A DNA stretch of 64,000 bases from Anaerolineae bacterium. Its GTDB lineage: Bacteria > Chloroflexota > Anaerolineae > Aggregatilineales > Phototrophicaceae. The notes beneath the pieces were generated by a model, which saw only the letters and a list, made by a program, of their open reading frames with translations, was not told the DNA's origin and searched no databases. The DNA lies in the NCBI GenBank assembly GCA_025055175.1, contig JANWYT010000023.1, forward strand, positions 1 through 64,000, in the 5' to 3' direction. Shown piece by piece: positions 35,961-44,492 of this stretch. The translations under genes and the position numbers were made by a program. How positions within the stretch are numbered: position 1 is the first letter of the stretch; every line of letters starts with the position of its first letter.

Positions 35961-38900
35961 TCAGCCTTCATCCGAGCTTCGACTGGGAGGTGGATCTTCA
36001 GGCGCATCAGGGCTGCTGCTGAGCGGCGCAGGCTTGGTTTGCAGATTGCTGAAGTCGAATTTAATGCTGGGCGGCTTGGCTTGGACGGGCGTCGATTGCG
36101 GGGCGCTGAAGCTGCTCTGCGGATCAAGCTCGGTGGCTGAGCCGCCGACGGCGCTCAGGTCGAATTTCATGCTGGGCGGCTTGGCTTGCGTGGGCGGCTG
36201 CGAGACAGGCGGCGCGGCGTAAGCTTGGGTGGGCGGTGGCTCTGACGACGGCGTCGCTTTGTCGAAGGTGACGACAGGCGAATTGGCGCTGAAGCCTGTG
36301 ACTTCTGTGGTGGCCATGCTGGCCGCATTGAGCAGGGTGGCGAAGTTGGCCGCGTTGGGCAGGGTAGCCATCTGATCCGACCTGACTATCGTGCGCAGGT
36401 TAGGAGGCGGTAGAGGCTGGCGCGCTTCCAGGCGAATGCTGGCCTGCTGAGGCGGCGTGACCCAACGCCAGCGCCCCGCCTCCAGCTCTGACCAGTAGGG
36501 ACGCATAGCGAAGACGACCAAGCCAAGCAGAGCCAGAGCCAGCAGGGTTGCGCTGCCTTGCGGCGTGAAGATGAGCAGCAGCAGGGCCAAGACGAGTCCC
36601 AGCAGCCACAGCGCCCCGCTCCAGACGCGCCGCCGCCATAGGCCCAGCGCCGCCAAGACGAGCAAGCCGCCCAACACCAGGGCTGCTAGCAGCGCTTCCG
36701 CTCGGAACAGGGGCGGCAGCGCTTGGGTTTTCTCCGTGATGGCCACGCTGACGCGCCAATCGTGAGCCAGCGCTCCCAACAAGCCCAGGCCGCCTAGGCC
36801 GATCAGGGCCAGGCCGCCCCAGCGCGCCCACTGGCCCACCGCCAGCGTCGCCACGAACAGACCGAAGCCCCAGGCGCTCCAGGCGATGGCCCAGACAGGA
36901 TCGGCGTGCAGCGAGAACAAGGCGAAGACGCTCACCAGCGTCCCCAAGCCCAACAGCAGCAGCAAGGCCAGGTTGTGCCAAGCGTCGCGTTCGGCGTGGC
37001 GCTTGTGCGGCTGGCCAATCCAGGCCAGCAAAGAGGCGTAAGTGTAGGGCAGGTAGGGGAACAGAGCGATGACTAGCGCCAGCGGCAGGCCCACTGTCAG
37101 GACTTGCGCGGCCTGATCGTAGGACAGCAGCGCTTCGACGTAGGCAGCGCCAGCCTGCGGCGCAACCAGCACCTGCGCGAAAGGGTCGCCTACGATCTGG
37201 CTGAGGCCCACGAACAGCCCGCCCCCCGCCGCGAAGAAGGCCAGAGCGGCGCGCCCATCGGCCAGCAGAGCCGCCATCAGGGACGGCAGAAAGCCCAGGG
37301 CGAAGAAGGCCATCACGCCGTCCCAGCTCAGCAAGCGCGTGTTCAGCACATGGCCCAACGCGGCCCAGCTCAGAGCCGCCCAGGCTAGGCCAGCCAATCC
37401 CAGGCCGATCTTCTGCGGCCAGGGTGCGCTGTTCGCAGACGGTGCATTCCGCTGCCTGCGCCACAGCAAGCCCACTAGGCCGCCCAGGCCTAAGCCGATC
37501 AGGCCCACCATCACAGGTGAGAAGTTGCTGAGCAGGTTGCCTTGCTCGTCAAAGCACAGGTAGAGCTGACTGCACTGGTTGCGATAGGCGGCGTACAGCG
37601 GCAAGTAGAACGACAGCGCCGCTAAGCCCACCGCCAGCGGCCCGCGTAGCCCCAACAGGGCCACCACGCCGAAGCCCAATCCCAGGCCGACTCCGCCCAT
37701 GCGCACCAACTCCCAGTTCACCGAGCCGCCCAGGTAAAACCAGGTGAAAGCCGCCCAACTCAGCATACCCATCAGCAAGCCGCTGGGCAACCAGACCAGA
37801 GCGCGCGCCCAAGCGGGCCAAAAGCCGCGCAAACGTCGCGAAGCTTCGTCGGCCAGCAGGACGGTGAGGGCGATGAACAAGCCCATGACGAGGCCGATGG
37901 ACAGAGCGTTGCCCCAACGCTGTGGCGTGAACAGGGCCTGAGCGCGATAGGTGATGTACACCTGCTGGCCGAAGGCGATCCAGCCTCCTAGCAGGGCCAG
38001 CGCGAAGCGCAAGATCAGCCCTAGCGGATCGGCGCTCAGGCGACGCAGGCTGTTGGTCATCCAGGCATAGGCCCGCGCCTGCGGAGCGACCAAATCTGGC
38101 AAAGACGACACTTCATCGCGCACCAGGGCCAGGGCGCGCAGCGCGCCGGGCCTTCCTTGCTGCTGTTGGCGGGCCAGGGCGCGCAGCGCGGTCAAAGAGC
38201 GCATTTGTCCGATGACCCGCGCGGCGAAATCGGCCACCTGCGGATGTTCTGTGTCCAGCGCCTGTTCGGCCACCAGCAGGTCAATCTCTGGCGAGTAGAC
38301 GGCGTCGCGCCAAGCGCGCGGCCCCTGGGCTACGATCCCCAGGCGACTGAGCGTGGTCAGCAACCGCCCGCGCGCGTCTTCAGGCAGTTGATACTCTTGC
38401 TGAGGGGCAGTCAGGGCGGCGCGGGTGGCCAGCACACGCAGGGCAGCAATCCGCGCTTGGTCATCCCGCTCCACCTCCAGAGCTTGGGCCACTAAGCGGG
38501 CAATGCTAGGCTGCTTGGGGTCATCCGCCAGCGTCTCCAGGTGGGCCAGGGCGCGCAGGCGAGCGGCTGTGCTGCCCGTGCGGATGGCGTGCAAGCACGC
38601 CAGACGACGCGCCGCTTCGTCGTTTTGCTCCCACCACAGCGCCAGATCGTGGTCGTACTCTAGCGCGCCGCGCAGCAGCATTTGTCGACCCATCTCGTCC
38701 AGGGCCAAGCCATAGCGCTCGGCGTCGCGGTAGACGTTGGCCACGATCAGGAAGTGCGTCAGGCCCAGCAGGAAGCGCCCCTGGCCGCCGGCCCAGGTAT
38801 GACGGGCGCGCGTGTACAGATCGATAGCTTCCAATAGGTCGCTGTCGGCCAGGCCCACCGAACGCACTGTGTCTAGCAAGGCGTCGCCTAGCGGATCATC

Positions 38901-39758
38901 GCCTTCTAGGCTCGCGTTATCCAGGTTGAAGCTAGCTATAGCTCGGTCTGGGGCGAGGACGGCCTGCAGGTCGTCCATCAGTGCGGTGTGGCTGTCATGA
39001 CGAGCAGATGGCTCGCGGGAAGTCGCCTGGCGCAGCACCTCAATCAGATCATCGGGATAGCCGTCCTGCGGATCGAAGTCGGGCAGTTGGTCGTTGTACT
39101 GAAGTTGGCGGATGGCCAAAGGCTGCGCGCCGTCGAAGGGCAACGCACCCTTGAGCATGTGGTAGAGCATGATGGCGAAGGCATAAACATCGGCGCGGTG
39201 ATCCACCGTCTCGGCGGTGATTTGTTCTGGCGCCATGTAGAGCAGCGTGCCGCTGCCAGGATTGCGCGCGCGACCCTCCCGATCCAGCACCGTCGCCAGG
39301 CCAAAATCAGCCAGATAGGGGGTGCGAGCGCTGTCCAGCAGGATGTTGGGCGGCTTCAAATCTAGGTGGATGACCTTCTGGCTGTGGGCGTGGTCGAGGG
39401 CTTGAGCAATTTGACGGCCCATGCGCAGCACTTCGTCCACGCTCATGCGACCGCGCTGGAGCATGCCCTCCAGCGAGCCGCCGCTCACGTAGCGCATGAC
39501 GATATACAGCCGCCCCTGATAGTCGCCGAAGTCGTAGATGGGCAGGATGTGGGGATGTTCTATTTGGGCGATAGTCTGGGCCTCGCGGCGGAACATCTCC
39601 AGCGGGTCAGCATCCTGAGACAGTGCGGCAGCGATAGTCTTGATGGCTACCATGCGCCTCAGGCGCGTATCTTGCGCCGACCAAACATCGGCCATTCCAC
39701 CGCGCCCAATGTGTTCAATGATAGTGTATTGGCCGTGAATGCTTGCGCCAATCTCCAT
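35961..39758 (-). CDS. Ser/Thr protein kinase with HEAT-like and polytopic membrane domains
   Basis: About 1,265 residues. A eukaryotic-like kinase domain (1-270) has a Gly loop (IGRGGMADVW), Lys40 in VAIK, HLDLKPPN with Asp133, DFG (151-153) and an APE segment. The catalytic loop reads HLD not HRD, so it is a non-RD type. Residues about 300-620 are helical and HEAT-like (RIAALRVLATRAAL, ADFAARVIGQM). Roughly 15 transmembrane helices follow. The cytoplasmic tail repeats a short KPPS(M/I)KFD unit twice. There are no PASTA repeats. ATG at 39758 is chosen because the GQY and kinase core begin right after it. It forms a pair with the PBP-like gene and may phosphorylate proteins read by the FHA domains nearby. 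Confidence 0.88.
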   Translation of the reverse strand: MEIGASIHGQYTIIEHIGRGGMADVWSAQDTRLRRMVAIKTIAAALSQDADPLEMFRREAQTIAQIEHPHILPIYDFGDYQGRLYIVMRYVSGGSLEGMLQRGRMSVDEVLRMGRQIAQALDHAHSQKVIHLDLKPPNILLDSARTPYLADFGLATVLDREGRARNPGSGTLLYMAPEQITAETVDHRADVYAFAIMLYHMLKGALPFDGAQPLAIRQLQYNDQLPDFDPQDGYPDDLIEVLRQATSREPSARHDSHTALMDDLQAVLAPDRAIASFNLDNASLEGDDPLGDALLDTVRSVGLADSDLLEAIDLYTRARHTWAGGQGRFLLGLTHFLIVANVYRDAERYGLALDEMGRQMLLRGALEYDHDLALWWEQNDEAARRLACLHAIRTGSTAARLRALAHLETLADDPKQPSIARLVAQALEVERDDQARIAALRVLATRAALTAPQQEYQLPEDARGRLLTTLSRLGIVAQGPRAWRDAVYSPEIDLLVAEQALDTEHPQVADFAARVIGQMRSLTALRALARQQQQGRPGALRALALVRDEVSSLPDLVAPQARAYAWMTNSLRRLSADPLGLILRFALALLGGWIAFGQQVYITYRAQALFTPQRWGNALSIGLVMGLFIALTVLLADEASRRLRGFWPAWARALVWLPSGLLMGMLSWAAFTWFYLGGSVNWELVRMGGVGLGLGFGVVALLGLRGPLAVGLAALSFYLPLYAAYRNQCSQLYLCFDEQGNLLSNFSPVMVGLIGLGLGGLVGLLWRRQRNAPSANSAPWPQKIGLGLAGLAWAALSWAALGHVLNTRLLSWDGVMAFFALGFLPSLMAALLADGRAALAFFAAGGGLFVGLSQIVGDPFAQVLVAPQAGAAYVEALLSYDQAAQVLTVGLPLALVIALFPYLPYTYASLLAWIGQPHKRHAERDAWHNLALLLLLGLGTLVSVFALFSLHADPVWAIAWSAWGFGLFVATLAVGQWARWGGLALIGLGGLGLLGALAHDWRVSVAITEKTQALPPLFRAEALLAALVLGGLLVLAALGLWRRRVWSGALWLLGLVLALLLLIFTPQGSATLLALALLGLVVFAMRPYWSELEAGRWRWVTPPQQASIRLEARQPLPPPNLRTIVRSDQMATLPNAANFATLLNAASMATTEVTGFSANSPVVTFDKATPSSEPPPTQAYAAPPVSQPPTQAKPPSMKFDLSAVGGSATELDPQSSFSAPQSTPVQAKPPSIKFDFSNLQTKPAPLSSSPDAPEDPPPSRSSDEG
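36000..36230 (-). repeat. Internal duplication coding the kinase tail motif
   Basis: Two copies of a unit coding (V/T)QAKPPS(I/M)KFD(F/L)S lie about 100 bp apart near the 3' end of the kinase gene (about 36054-36089 and 36160-36196). The near-identical DNA suggests a recent duplication. The repeated peptide may be a docking or phosphorylation site. Confidence 0.6.
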
Positions 39759-39801
39759 GGTAGGGCTGCTCTCGGCTCGCTTTTGGCAGGTGACAACGTC
39801 C

Positions 39802-39810
39802 AGTATAGCA
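39802..39810 (-). promoter_or_regulatory. Putative extended -10 (TGCTATACT) of the kinase-PBP pair
   Basis: On the minus strand TGC-TATACT lies 43 bp before the ATG of the kinase. It is the same 9-mer as before the FHA operon and the copper chaperone gene. No clear -35 is present. Confidence 0.55.
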
Positions 39811-39882
39811 CAGCCCGTACACAGCACAGCCGCCTCAACCAAATACAAACTCTAGCCCCTCAGCGCCCAGCTTTGGCTTGAT

Positions 39883-39888
39883 TATAAT
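39883..39888 (+). promoter_or_regulatory. Putative -10 (TATAAT) of the histidine kinase gene
   Basis: A perfect TATAAT lies 35 bp before the TTG start at 39924, in the 165-bp divergent gap with the kinase gene. No -35 is convincing. Confidence 0.5.
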
Positions 39889-39923
39889 TGACAATGTTCA
39901 AAGCTTAACGGGAGCAAAGCACG

Positions 39924-41321
39924 TTGGAGTGGCTACTGATCGGCATAGGCATGTTTATCCTGGGCATAGGCTGTGGCCTGCTCTGGGCGCGCCATGCTCG
40001 CTCCCAGCCCTCCATAGCCAGCGACCAAGCGACGCCCAGTAACCAGACCACTCAAACTCTGGCTGCTCTGCGTCAGATCACCAGCTTTCAAGAGGTCAGC
40101 GCCCTGCTCAACAGTTCGCTGGACTTGACCAGCGTCAACGACACAGTCCTGGACGCTATGATGAGCTTCAGCCAGGCCGACGCCGGCTTCCTGGCCGTCA
40201 CCCAGGGCGAATCGATCATCGTCAGAGCCACGCGAGGTCGCTATGCGCCCGACAACATAGGCCGCGTCATCAACTTCGCCAAAGGCATTACGGGCCGCGC
40301 AGCCATCAATCAAAGACACGAATGGCTGCCTGATGTAAGCCAGGATGAGGAATACTTCCCTGACCTGCCAGAGACCGTCTCGCTAATGGCCTTCGCCCTG
40401 GTCTCTCACGAGCATCTGGTGGGCGTAGTCTGCCTGGAATCGCAGCGGAGAGGCGTCTTCAATCAGCAGACCTTTGACGTGATGAGCCTGCTGGCGGATC
40501 GCGCAGCAGCCGCCATCGACAACGCCCAGCTTTACGACATCCTGAACAAAAAGCTGAGCGAATTGCAGAAGCTCTACGAGCAGACCGACCAGTTGGAGCG
40601 CTTCAAGTCGCAGATGATTGAGCTGGCAGCGCACCAAATGAAGAACGCCGTCATGCAGCTCTCTGGCCCGCTAGACTTGCTAGATCAGGATAAAGAGACG
40701 CTAGGCTACCCCTACGACGAGCTGATCGGCATAATGGGACGGGCAGCGCTGCGCATCCGCCAGATCGCCACCGATATCATGTCGCTAGAGAAGATAGAGC
40801 GGCGCTACCAGGGCGACTATGTGCGCACCTACAATCTCACCGATCAGCTCAACACGCTCTACGAAGCTCACCAGCAAGCCGCCGAGCGCAAAGGGCTGCA
40901 CTTCATCTTCGAGCGCTTTCCGCTGTTCCCGGTGCGCGTGCGCGCCGACGACGTTCAGCTTTACGAAGCCATCGCCAACTTGCTGAGCAATGCCATCAAA
41001 TACACGCCGGACGGCGGCGAGATAGAACTGGCTCTAGAAGTCAAGGACAGGCAGGCAGTGGTGATCGTGCGCGACACAGGGCCGGGCATTGCGCAGGAAC
41101 ACCACGACAAGCTGTTCCGAATGTTCTCGCGGATTAGGACGGCTGATGTGGACGTGGAAGGCACAGGCCTGGGCCTGTTCCTGTTCAAGAGCATCGTCGA
41201 ACGCTTTGGTGGCCAGGTGTTCTTTGAGAGCGCAGTGGGCCAGGGCAGCACCTTCGGCTTTCGCCTACCTATCACCGACGAAAGCACTTTGCGCCGTCCG
41301 ACGGGGCTTTTGTCGGGTTAG
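39924..41321 (+). CDS. Membrane-anchored GAF-domain sensor histidine kinase
   Basis: 465 residues. One N-terminal transmembrane helix (WLLIGIGMFILGIGCGLLW), a GAF domain (about 50-205), a coiled-coil linker, then HisKA with the phospho-acceptor His237 in ELAAHQMKNAV, and HATPase with NLLSNAIKY, DTGPGIA and GTGLGLF boxes. The kinase core is complete. The TTG start has GGGAG about 10 nt upstream; no ATG precedes the membrane helix. The nearest response regulator is at 46.9 kb, so the partner is uncertain. The GAF domain may sense a ligand or redox state inside the cell. Confidence 0.88.
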   Translation: MEWLLIGIGMFILGIGCGLLWARHARSQPSIASDQATPSNQTTQTLAALRQITSFQEVSALLNSSLDLTSVNDTVLDAMMSFSQADAGFLAVTQGESIIVRATRGRYAPDNIGRVINFAKGITGRAAINQRHEWLPDVSQDEEYFPDLPETVSLMAFALVSHEHLVGVVCLESQRRGVFNQQTFDVMSLLADRAAAAIDNAQLYDILNKKLSELQKLYEQTDQLERFKSQMIELAAHQMKNAVMQLSGPLDLLDQDKETLGYPYDELIGIMGRAALRIRQIATDIMSLEKIERRYQGDYVRTYNLTDQLNTLYEAHQQAAERKGLHFIFERFPLFPVRVRADDVQLYEAIANLLSNAIKYTPDGGEIELALEVKDRQAVVIVRDTGPGIAQEHHDKLFRMFSRIRTADVDVEGTGLGLFLFKSIVERFGGQVFFESAVGQGSTFGFRLPITDESTLRRPTGLLSG

Positions 41322-41395
41322 CGAAAGGCTGGCCTGCGCACAGCCGACGCGTGACGATAGTCCCCAGCGCTGTGACAGATTGGCCTGGGCCTGCG

Positions 41396-41755
41396 TCATT
41401 TGTAGGGGCAGTTGGCATGAGGACAGAGGTTGGCGTCGGCCAGCGACTCTGGCTTGCCGCACACCTGGCACAGTTTGATAGCTACTGGAGGACGGTCGGC
41501 GCTTTGGCGCGCCCTGGCCACATCTCGGCGCGCCTTGCGATTGTAAGCGGAAAGGGCTTGCATGACGGCCAGGATGACTGTCGGATCGGGATCGGTGAGC
41601 GCCTGGTTGAGCGCCGCCGAAGCCCGCTGATACTCCTCATCGCTGAAGTGATCGACGTAATCGCCAAGCAGTTGAGCAGCATAGGCGCGCGCGTCAGCCC
41701 GTTCGTTGTGAGCCAAGTGATAGAGTACATCGTCAAAGGTCAGGCCATCGCTCAT
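41396..41755 (-). CDS. Small HEAT-like protein with C-terminal zinc ribbon
   Basis: 119 residues. The first 80 are helical with repeat-like units (LTFDDVLYHLAHNERADARAYAAQLLGDYVD, PTVILAVMQALSAYNRKARR), suggesting HEAT/ARM-type helices. The tail holds CQVCGKPESLADANLCPHANCPYK: CxxC and CxxxxC can bind zinc. ATG at 41755 follows GAGGGGC. A short leader after an extended -10 (TGCTATGCT) is likely. Probably a cytosolic adaptor; no family name recognised. Confidence 0.6.
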   Translation of the reverse strand: MSDGLTFDDVLYHLAHNERADARAYAAQLLGDYVDHFSDEEYQRASAALNQALTDPDPTVILAVMQALSAYNRKARRDVARARQSADRPPVAIKLCQVCGKPESLADANLCPHANCPYK

Positions 41756-41787
41756 GACGGTTTGCCCCTCTTGGTGTATGAGTTGTA

Positions 41788-41832
41788 CTTAGCATAGCAC
41801 ATTCTCTCAGGCGCTTCACCTGCTAGTCATCG
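41788..41832 (-). repeat. Dispersed intergenic element copy A
   Basis: A 45-bp segment matches 46786-46830 at 34 of 45 positions without gaps, mostly by transitions. On the minus strand it contains GAAGCG, 13 bp, and an extended -10 TGCTATGCT (41791-41799) that would serve the HEAT/zinc-ribbon gene 36 bp downstream. It may be a shared promoter block rather than a transposon relic. Confidence 0.4.
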
Positions 41833-41922
41833 TTCAAATCGGCTTTGCTCAGTTTGGTCAGGCATAGGCACAGACAGAGCATCTTAGTATAGTACGGCAA
41901 CTTGGCACTGAGAGAGGCCTCC

Positions 41923-43365
41923 ATGTCCTTACGTTCTTGTTTGCTGATGTCGTTCATCGTTGCTTACGGGCTGCGCTTGCTGCTGATCGCTGATGGAGGC
42001 CAACAGTACTGGCCCGACGAAATGCGCTATCAGCGCGGCTACTACATGGCCATGCATTTGCTGCGAGCCGACTTTTTCAACGCCTCGCGTGAATTAGCTC
42101 TCTATCCCGATCATAGTGGTTTCACGTTGGTCAGTCTGCCTATGGGTTGGTTTCATCGCCTGTTTGGGCGCTTCGACGAGGGCTTTTGGTTTGCGCCTTC
42201 GCTGCTTTATGCGTTGTTCAGCGCTGCCGGCGTCGTGCTAATTGGTTGGATCGCGGCCCGCAGTTTGCGATCTGACCGAGCTGGCGTGATCGCCAGCCTG
42301 CTATCCCTGGCGTCAACAGCGCTGTATCAATGGTCACGCCACCACGTGCCATACGACGTCTCGCTGTTCTGCGCTCTGCTGGCCCTCGCGCTCAGCCTGG
42401 AGCATGGTGGCCACTGGTGGCGTGCGGTTGCTAGTGGCTTTCTGGTAGTGGGCGTCTTCGTCATCTACAACGGATACTGGTTGCTGGCTGCCGTGGTGGG
42501 GCTGTGGGTGCTGGTCTCTTGGCTGAATCGCGCCAATCTGCGCCTGACGATCCTGCGCTCGGCAGCTCTGATTAGCGGCGGATTGATCTGGGCTTTAGCT
42601 CATCTGGTCTGGATGTTGCCCTTCGGGCATAATCCGCTGGCCTTCCTCAGCCTATGGCGACAATTCTCCGGCACAGTTATTCAGGGCGACTATGCTGAAG
42701 GTTGGACGTTGTCGTTAGAGTACTTGTGGGCTGTCGAAGGTCCATTGGCTCTGGTGTGGATCGTCGGGCTACTCCTGAGCTTAGGACGTAGGAAGCGTAT
42801 TGTGTTCGCTTGGTGGGTCAGTTTGCTGACGATGTGGATCGCTCTGGGCGTGCTATCGCAGGCTGAAATCTTCGTAGTCTACGGTCGCCTGGCGCGTCAA
42901 ATGCTGCCGTTCATCATCTGGTTGGCCGCAGCCGGCCTTGAGCGAGGTCTTCAGCTTCTCAATAGGCGCGTGGTCTGGATTGGTGCTGCCGGCCTCGCGT
43001 TGGCTGTTTACCTCATTAACTGGTACCCGTTACTGGACTTTGCGTTTGGTGTCGATGTTTATGCCCAAGCTCAGGCCCAATACGAAGACGTTGGCGTGAT
43101 CGAAGCTTTTGCCTCAGGAGCAGAAGCGTCCCTTCCTCTCAACCGCTACTGGCTTTACGCCACCGATCATCAAGCGCCTTTTCGCTATGCCTACCCCTTC
43201 GATCGGGTGGTTAAGCCGCCGTCGGGGCGCGTGATCTGGCAGATGGCCAATCCCTGGAACTACCGACCCTATCTGTACGAAGGCTTCACGCGGTCTATGC
43301 GCGAACTCGTCAGCTCATATGATCTCAGCTATCGCCTGATTGAACGCCTTGAGCCAGGGGAATGA
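41923..43365 (+). CDS. GT-C fold polytopic glycosyltransferase-like protein (PMT/GT39-like)
   Basis: 480 residues with about 11 transmembrane helices. After the first helix comes WPDEMRYQRG, the outward loop with an acidic DE pair that in GT-C enzymes binds metal or lipid-linked sugar donor. Such proteins transfer sugars from a polyprenyl carrier to proteins, lipids or glycans outside the membrane. ATG at 41923 has GAGAGAGG before it; the upstream extension is rejected. It converges with the SGNH gene and overlaps its 3' end by 41 bp. More A and T are visible here than in the flanking genes. The substrate is unknown. Confidence 0.7.
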   Translation: MSLRSCLLMSFIVAYGLRLLLIADGGQQYWPDEMRYQRGYYMAMHLLRADFFNASRELALYPDHSGFTLVSLPMGWFHRLFGRFDEGFWFAPSLLYALFSAAGVVLIGWIAARSLRSDRAGVIASLLSLASTALYQWSRHHVPYDVSLFCALLALALSLEHGGHWWRAVASGFLVVGVFVIYNGYWLLAAVVGLWVLVSWLNRANLRLTILRSAALISGGLIWALAHLVWMLPFGHNPLAFLSLWRQFSGTVIQGDYAEGWTLSLEYLWAVEGPLALVWIVGLLLSLGRRKRIVFAWWVSLLTMWIALGVLSQAEIFVVYGRLARQMLPFIIWLAAAGLERGLQLLNRRVVWIGAAGLALAVYLINWYPLLDFAFGVDVYAQAQAQYEDVGVIEAFASGAEASLPLNRYWLYATDHQAPFRYAYPFDRVVKPPSGRVIWQMANPWNYRPYLYEGFTRSMRELVSSYDLSYRLIERLEPGE

Positions 43366-44476
43366 GGCCCTTGGTCGTCAGCATTCGGAAAATAGCCTGA
43401 GCTGCTACGCGGTTGCCATAGCGCGAGGGATGAGTGTCGCCCATGTATTCGCCTATCAGTGGATCGTAAGCCGCCAGGTACAAGGCCTCAGGATCGCCAA
43501 CAGCCTGATAGATCGGCAGCAAATTCAAGAAGGGAACATCGTTGGCCCTCGCGAGTTCCTCGACAATCTGCTGTGGATAGCTGAATTTATCACGAGGGGC
43601 GTCAAATGCGAGTTGAGACATGAAGGGGAAAGCCACGACGATCCAATCGATGCCGCGCGAGCGCATGGCGTCTGCAAAACGCTGAAAATCCTCGCGGTAG
43701 CGTTGCTCTGCCGAAGGGTCTTGGCGCGCAAGCTCGTAGAACTTTTCTTCGGACTCGCGTACTTTCGAATAGGGATAATCTTCAGCAGGTCGAATTTGTC
43801 CTCTCAAGACGATCTGGAAGCGCAAAATTTGGAACAAGTTGAGCAACGCGCTCTGTTCTTGCAGGCTGTCTGGAATCAGCGAGTGATCTGCCCGACTGTC
43901 GGCAAAGGTTGCTGGTCGACCGTAAGTTGCCAGTAGGCTGGCGTTCAACCCTGCAATGTCGTTGGGCGTAAAACCCAAAATCACCAAATCGGGACGAAGC
44001 GCAAATCCTTTGTCGTTCATGTATGCAAGCTCATCGCTGATGGTGTAACCACCCACGCCTGCGTTCAGCACTTGATATACGCGCTCATCTCCAAGCTCAG
44101 CCGCGTGCTTCATCAGGATCGACTCCAGCCAAAAAGGCCAGGTATCGTGGTCGCCGACGAAAGCGCCAAAGGTGAACGAATCGCCCACCGCCAAGATACG
44201 GAAAGCATCTTGGCGAGTGTCCTGAAGATTGCGCAGGCCACCGCTATTTGTTGTGACGGTGTAGGGTCGCATTGTCCAGCTCAGCCAAATACTGCGATCA
44301 TTCGGCGGAAAGTCACCTTCTGTGCCACGCTGCTCGATGCCGCGAAAAATTTGGTACTGAGGTTGGAGGATAGCATCGTAGGGATTGTTGTAACGCCACA
44401 GGATCAGCCGCGCAGCCAACTCAGCAGCGCAAACCAAGCCTGTAGTGATCACCAGGACAACAACAAGACGTCGCAC
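43325..44476 (-). CDS. Membrane-anchored SGNH/GDSL hydrolase
   Basis: About 383 residues. N-terminal transmembrane anchor (RLVVVLVITTGLVCAAELAARLI) then an SGNH domain: ILAVGDSFTFG (block I, catalytic Ser), VLNAGVGGYT (block II Gly), PDLVILGFTPND (block III Asn) and DTHPSRYG (block V Asp and His). All four blocks are complete. Enzymes of this type esterify or deacylate surface polysaccharides. GTG at 44476 is chosen because AGGA lies about 7 nt upstream and it follows the preceding gene by 16 bp; the ATG at 44527 overlaps that gene and has no RBS. It probably forms an operon with the membrane GT-C gene upstream. Confidence 0.8.
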   Translation of the reverse strand: MRRLVVVLVITTGLVCAAELAARLILWRYNNPYDAILQPQYQIFRGIEQRGTEGDFPPNDRSIWLSWTMRPYTVTTNSGGLRNLQDTRQDAFRILAVGDSFTFGAFVGDHDTWPFWLESILMKHAAELGDERVYQVLNAGVGGYTISDELAYMNDKGFALRPDLVILGFTPNDIAGLNASLLATYGRPATFADSRADHSLIPDSLQEQSALLNLFQILRFQIVLRGQIRPAEDYPYSKVRESEEKFYELARQDPSAEQRYREDFQRFADAMRSRGIDWIVVAFPFMSQLAFDAPRDKFSYPQQIVEELARANDVPFLNLLPIYQAVGDPEALYLAAYDPLIGEYMGDTHPSRYGNRVAAQAIFRMLTTKGLIPLAQGVQSGDS

Positions 44477-44492
44477 AGAGTATCCTTTCTGG

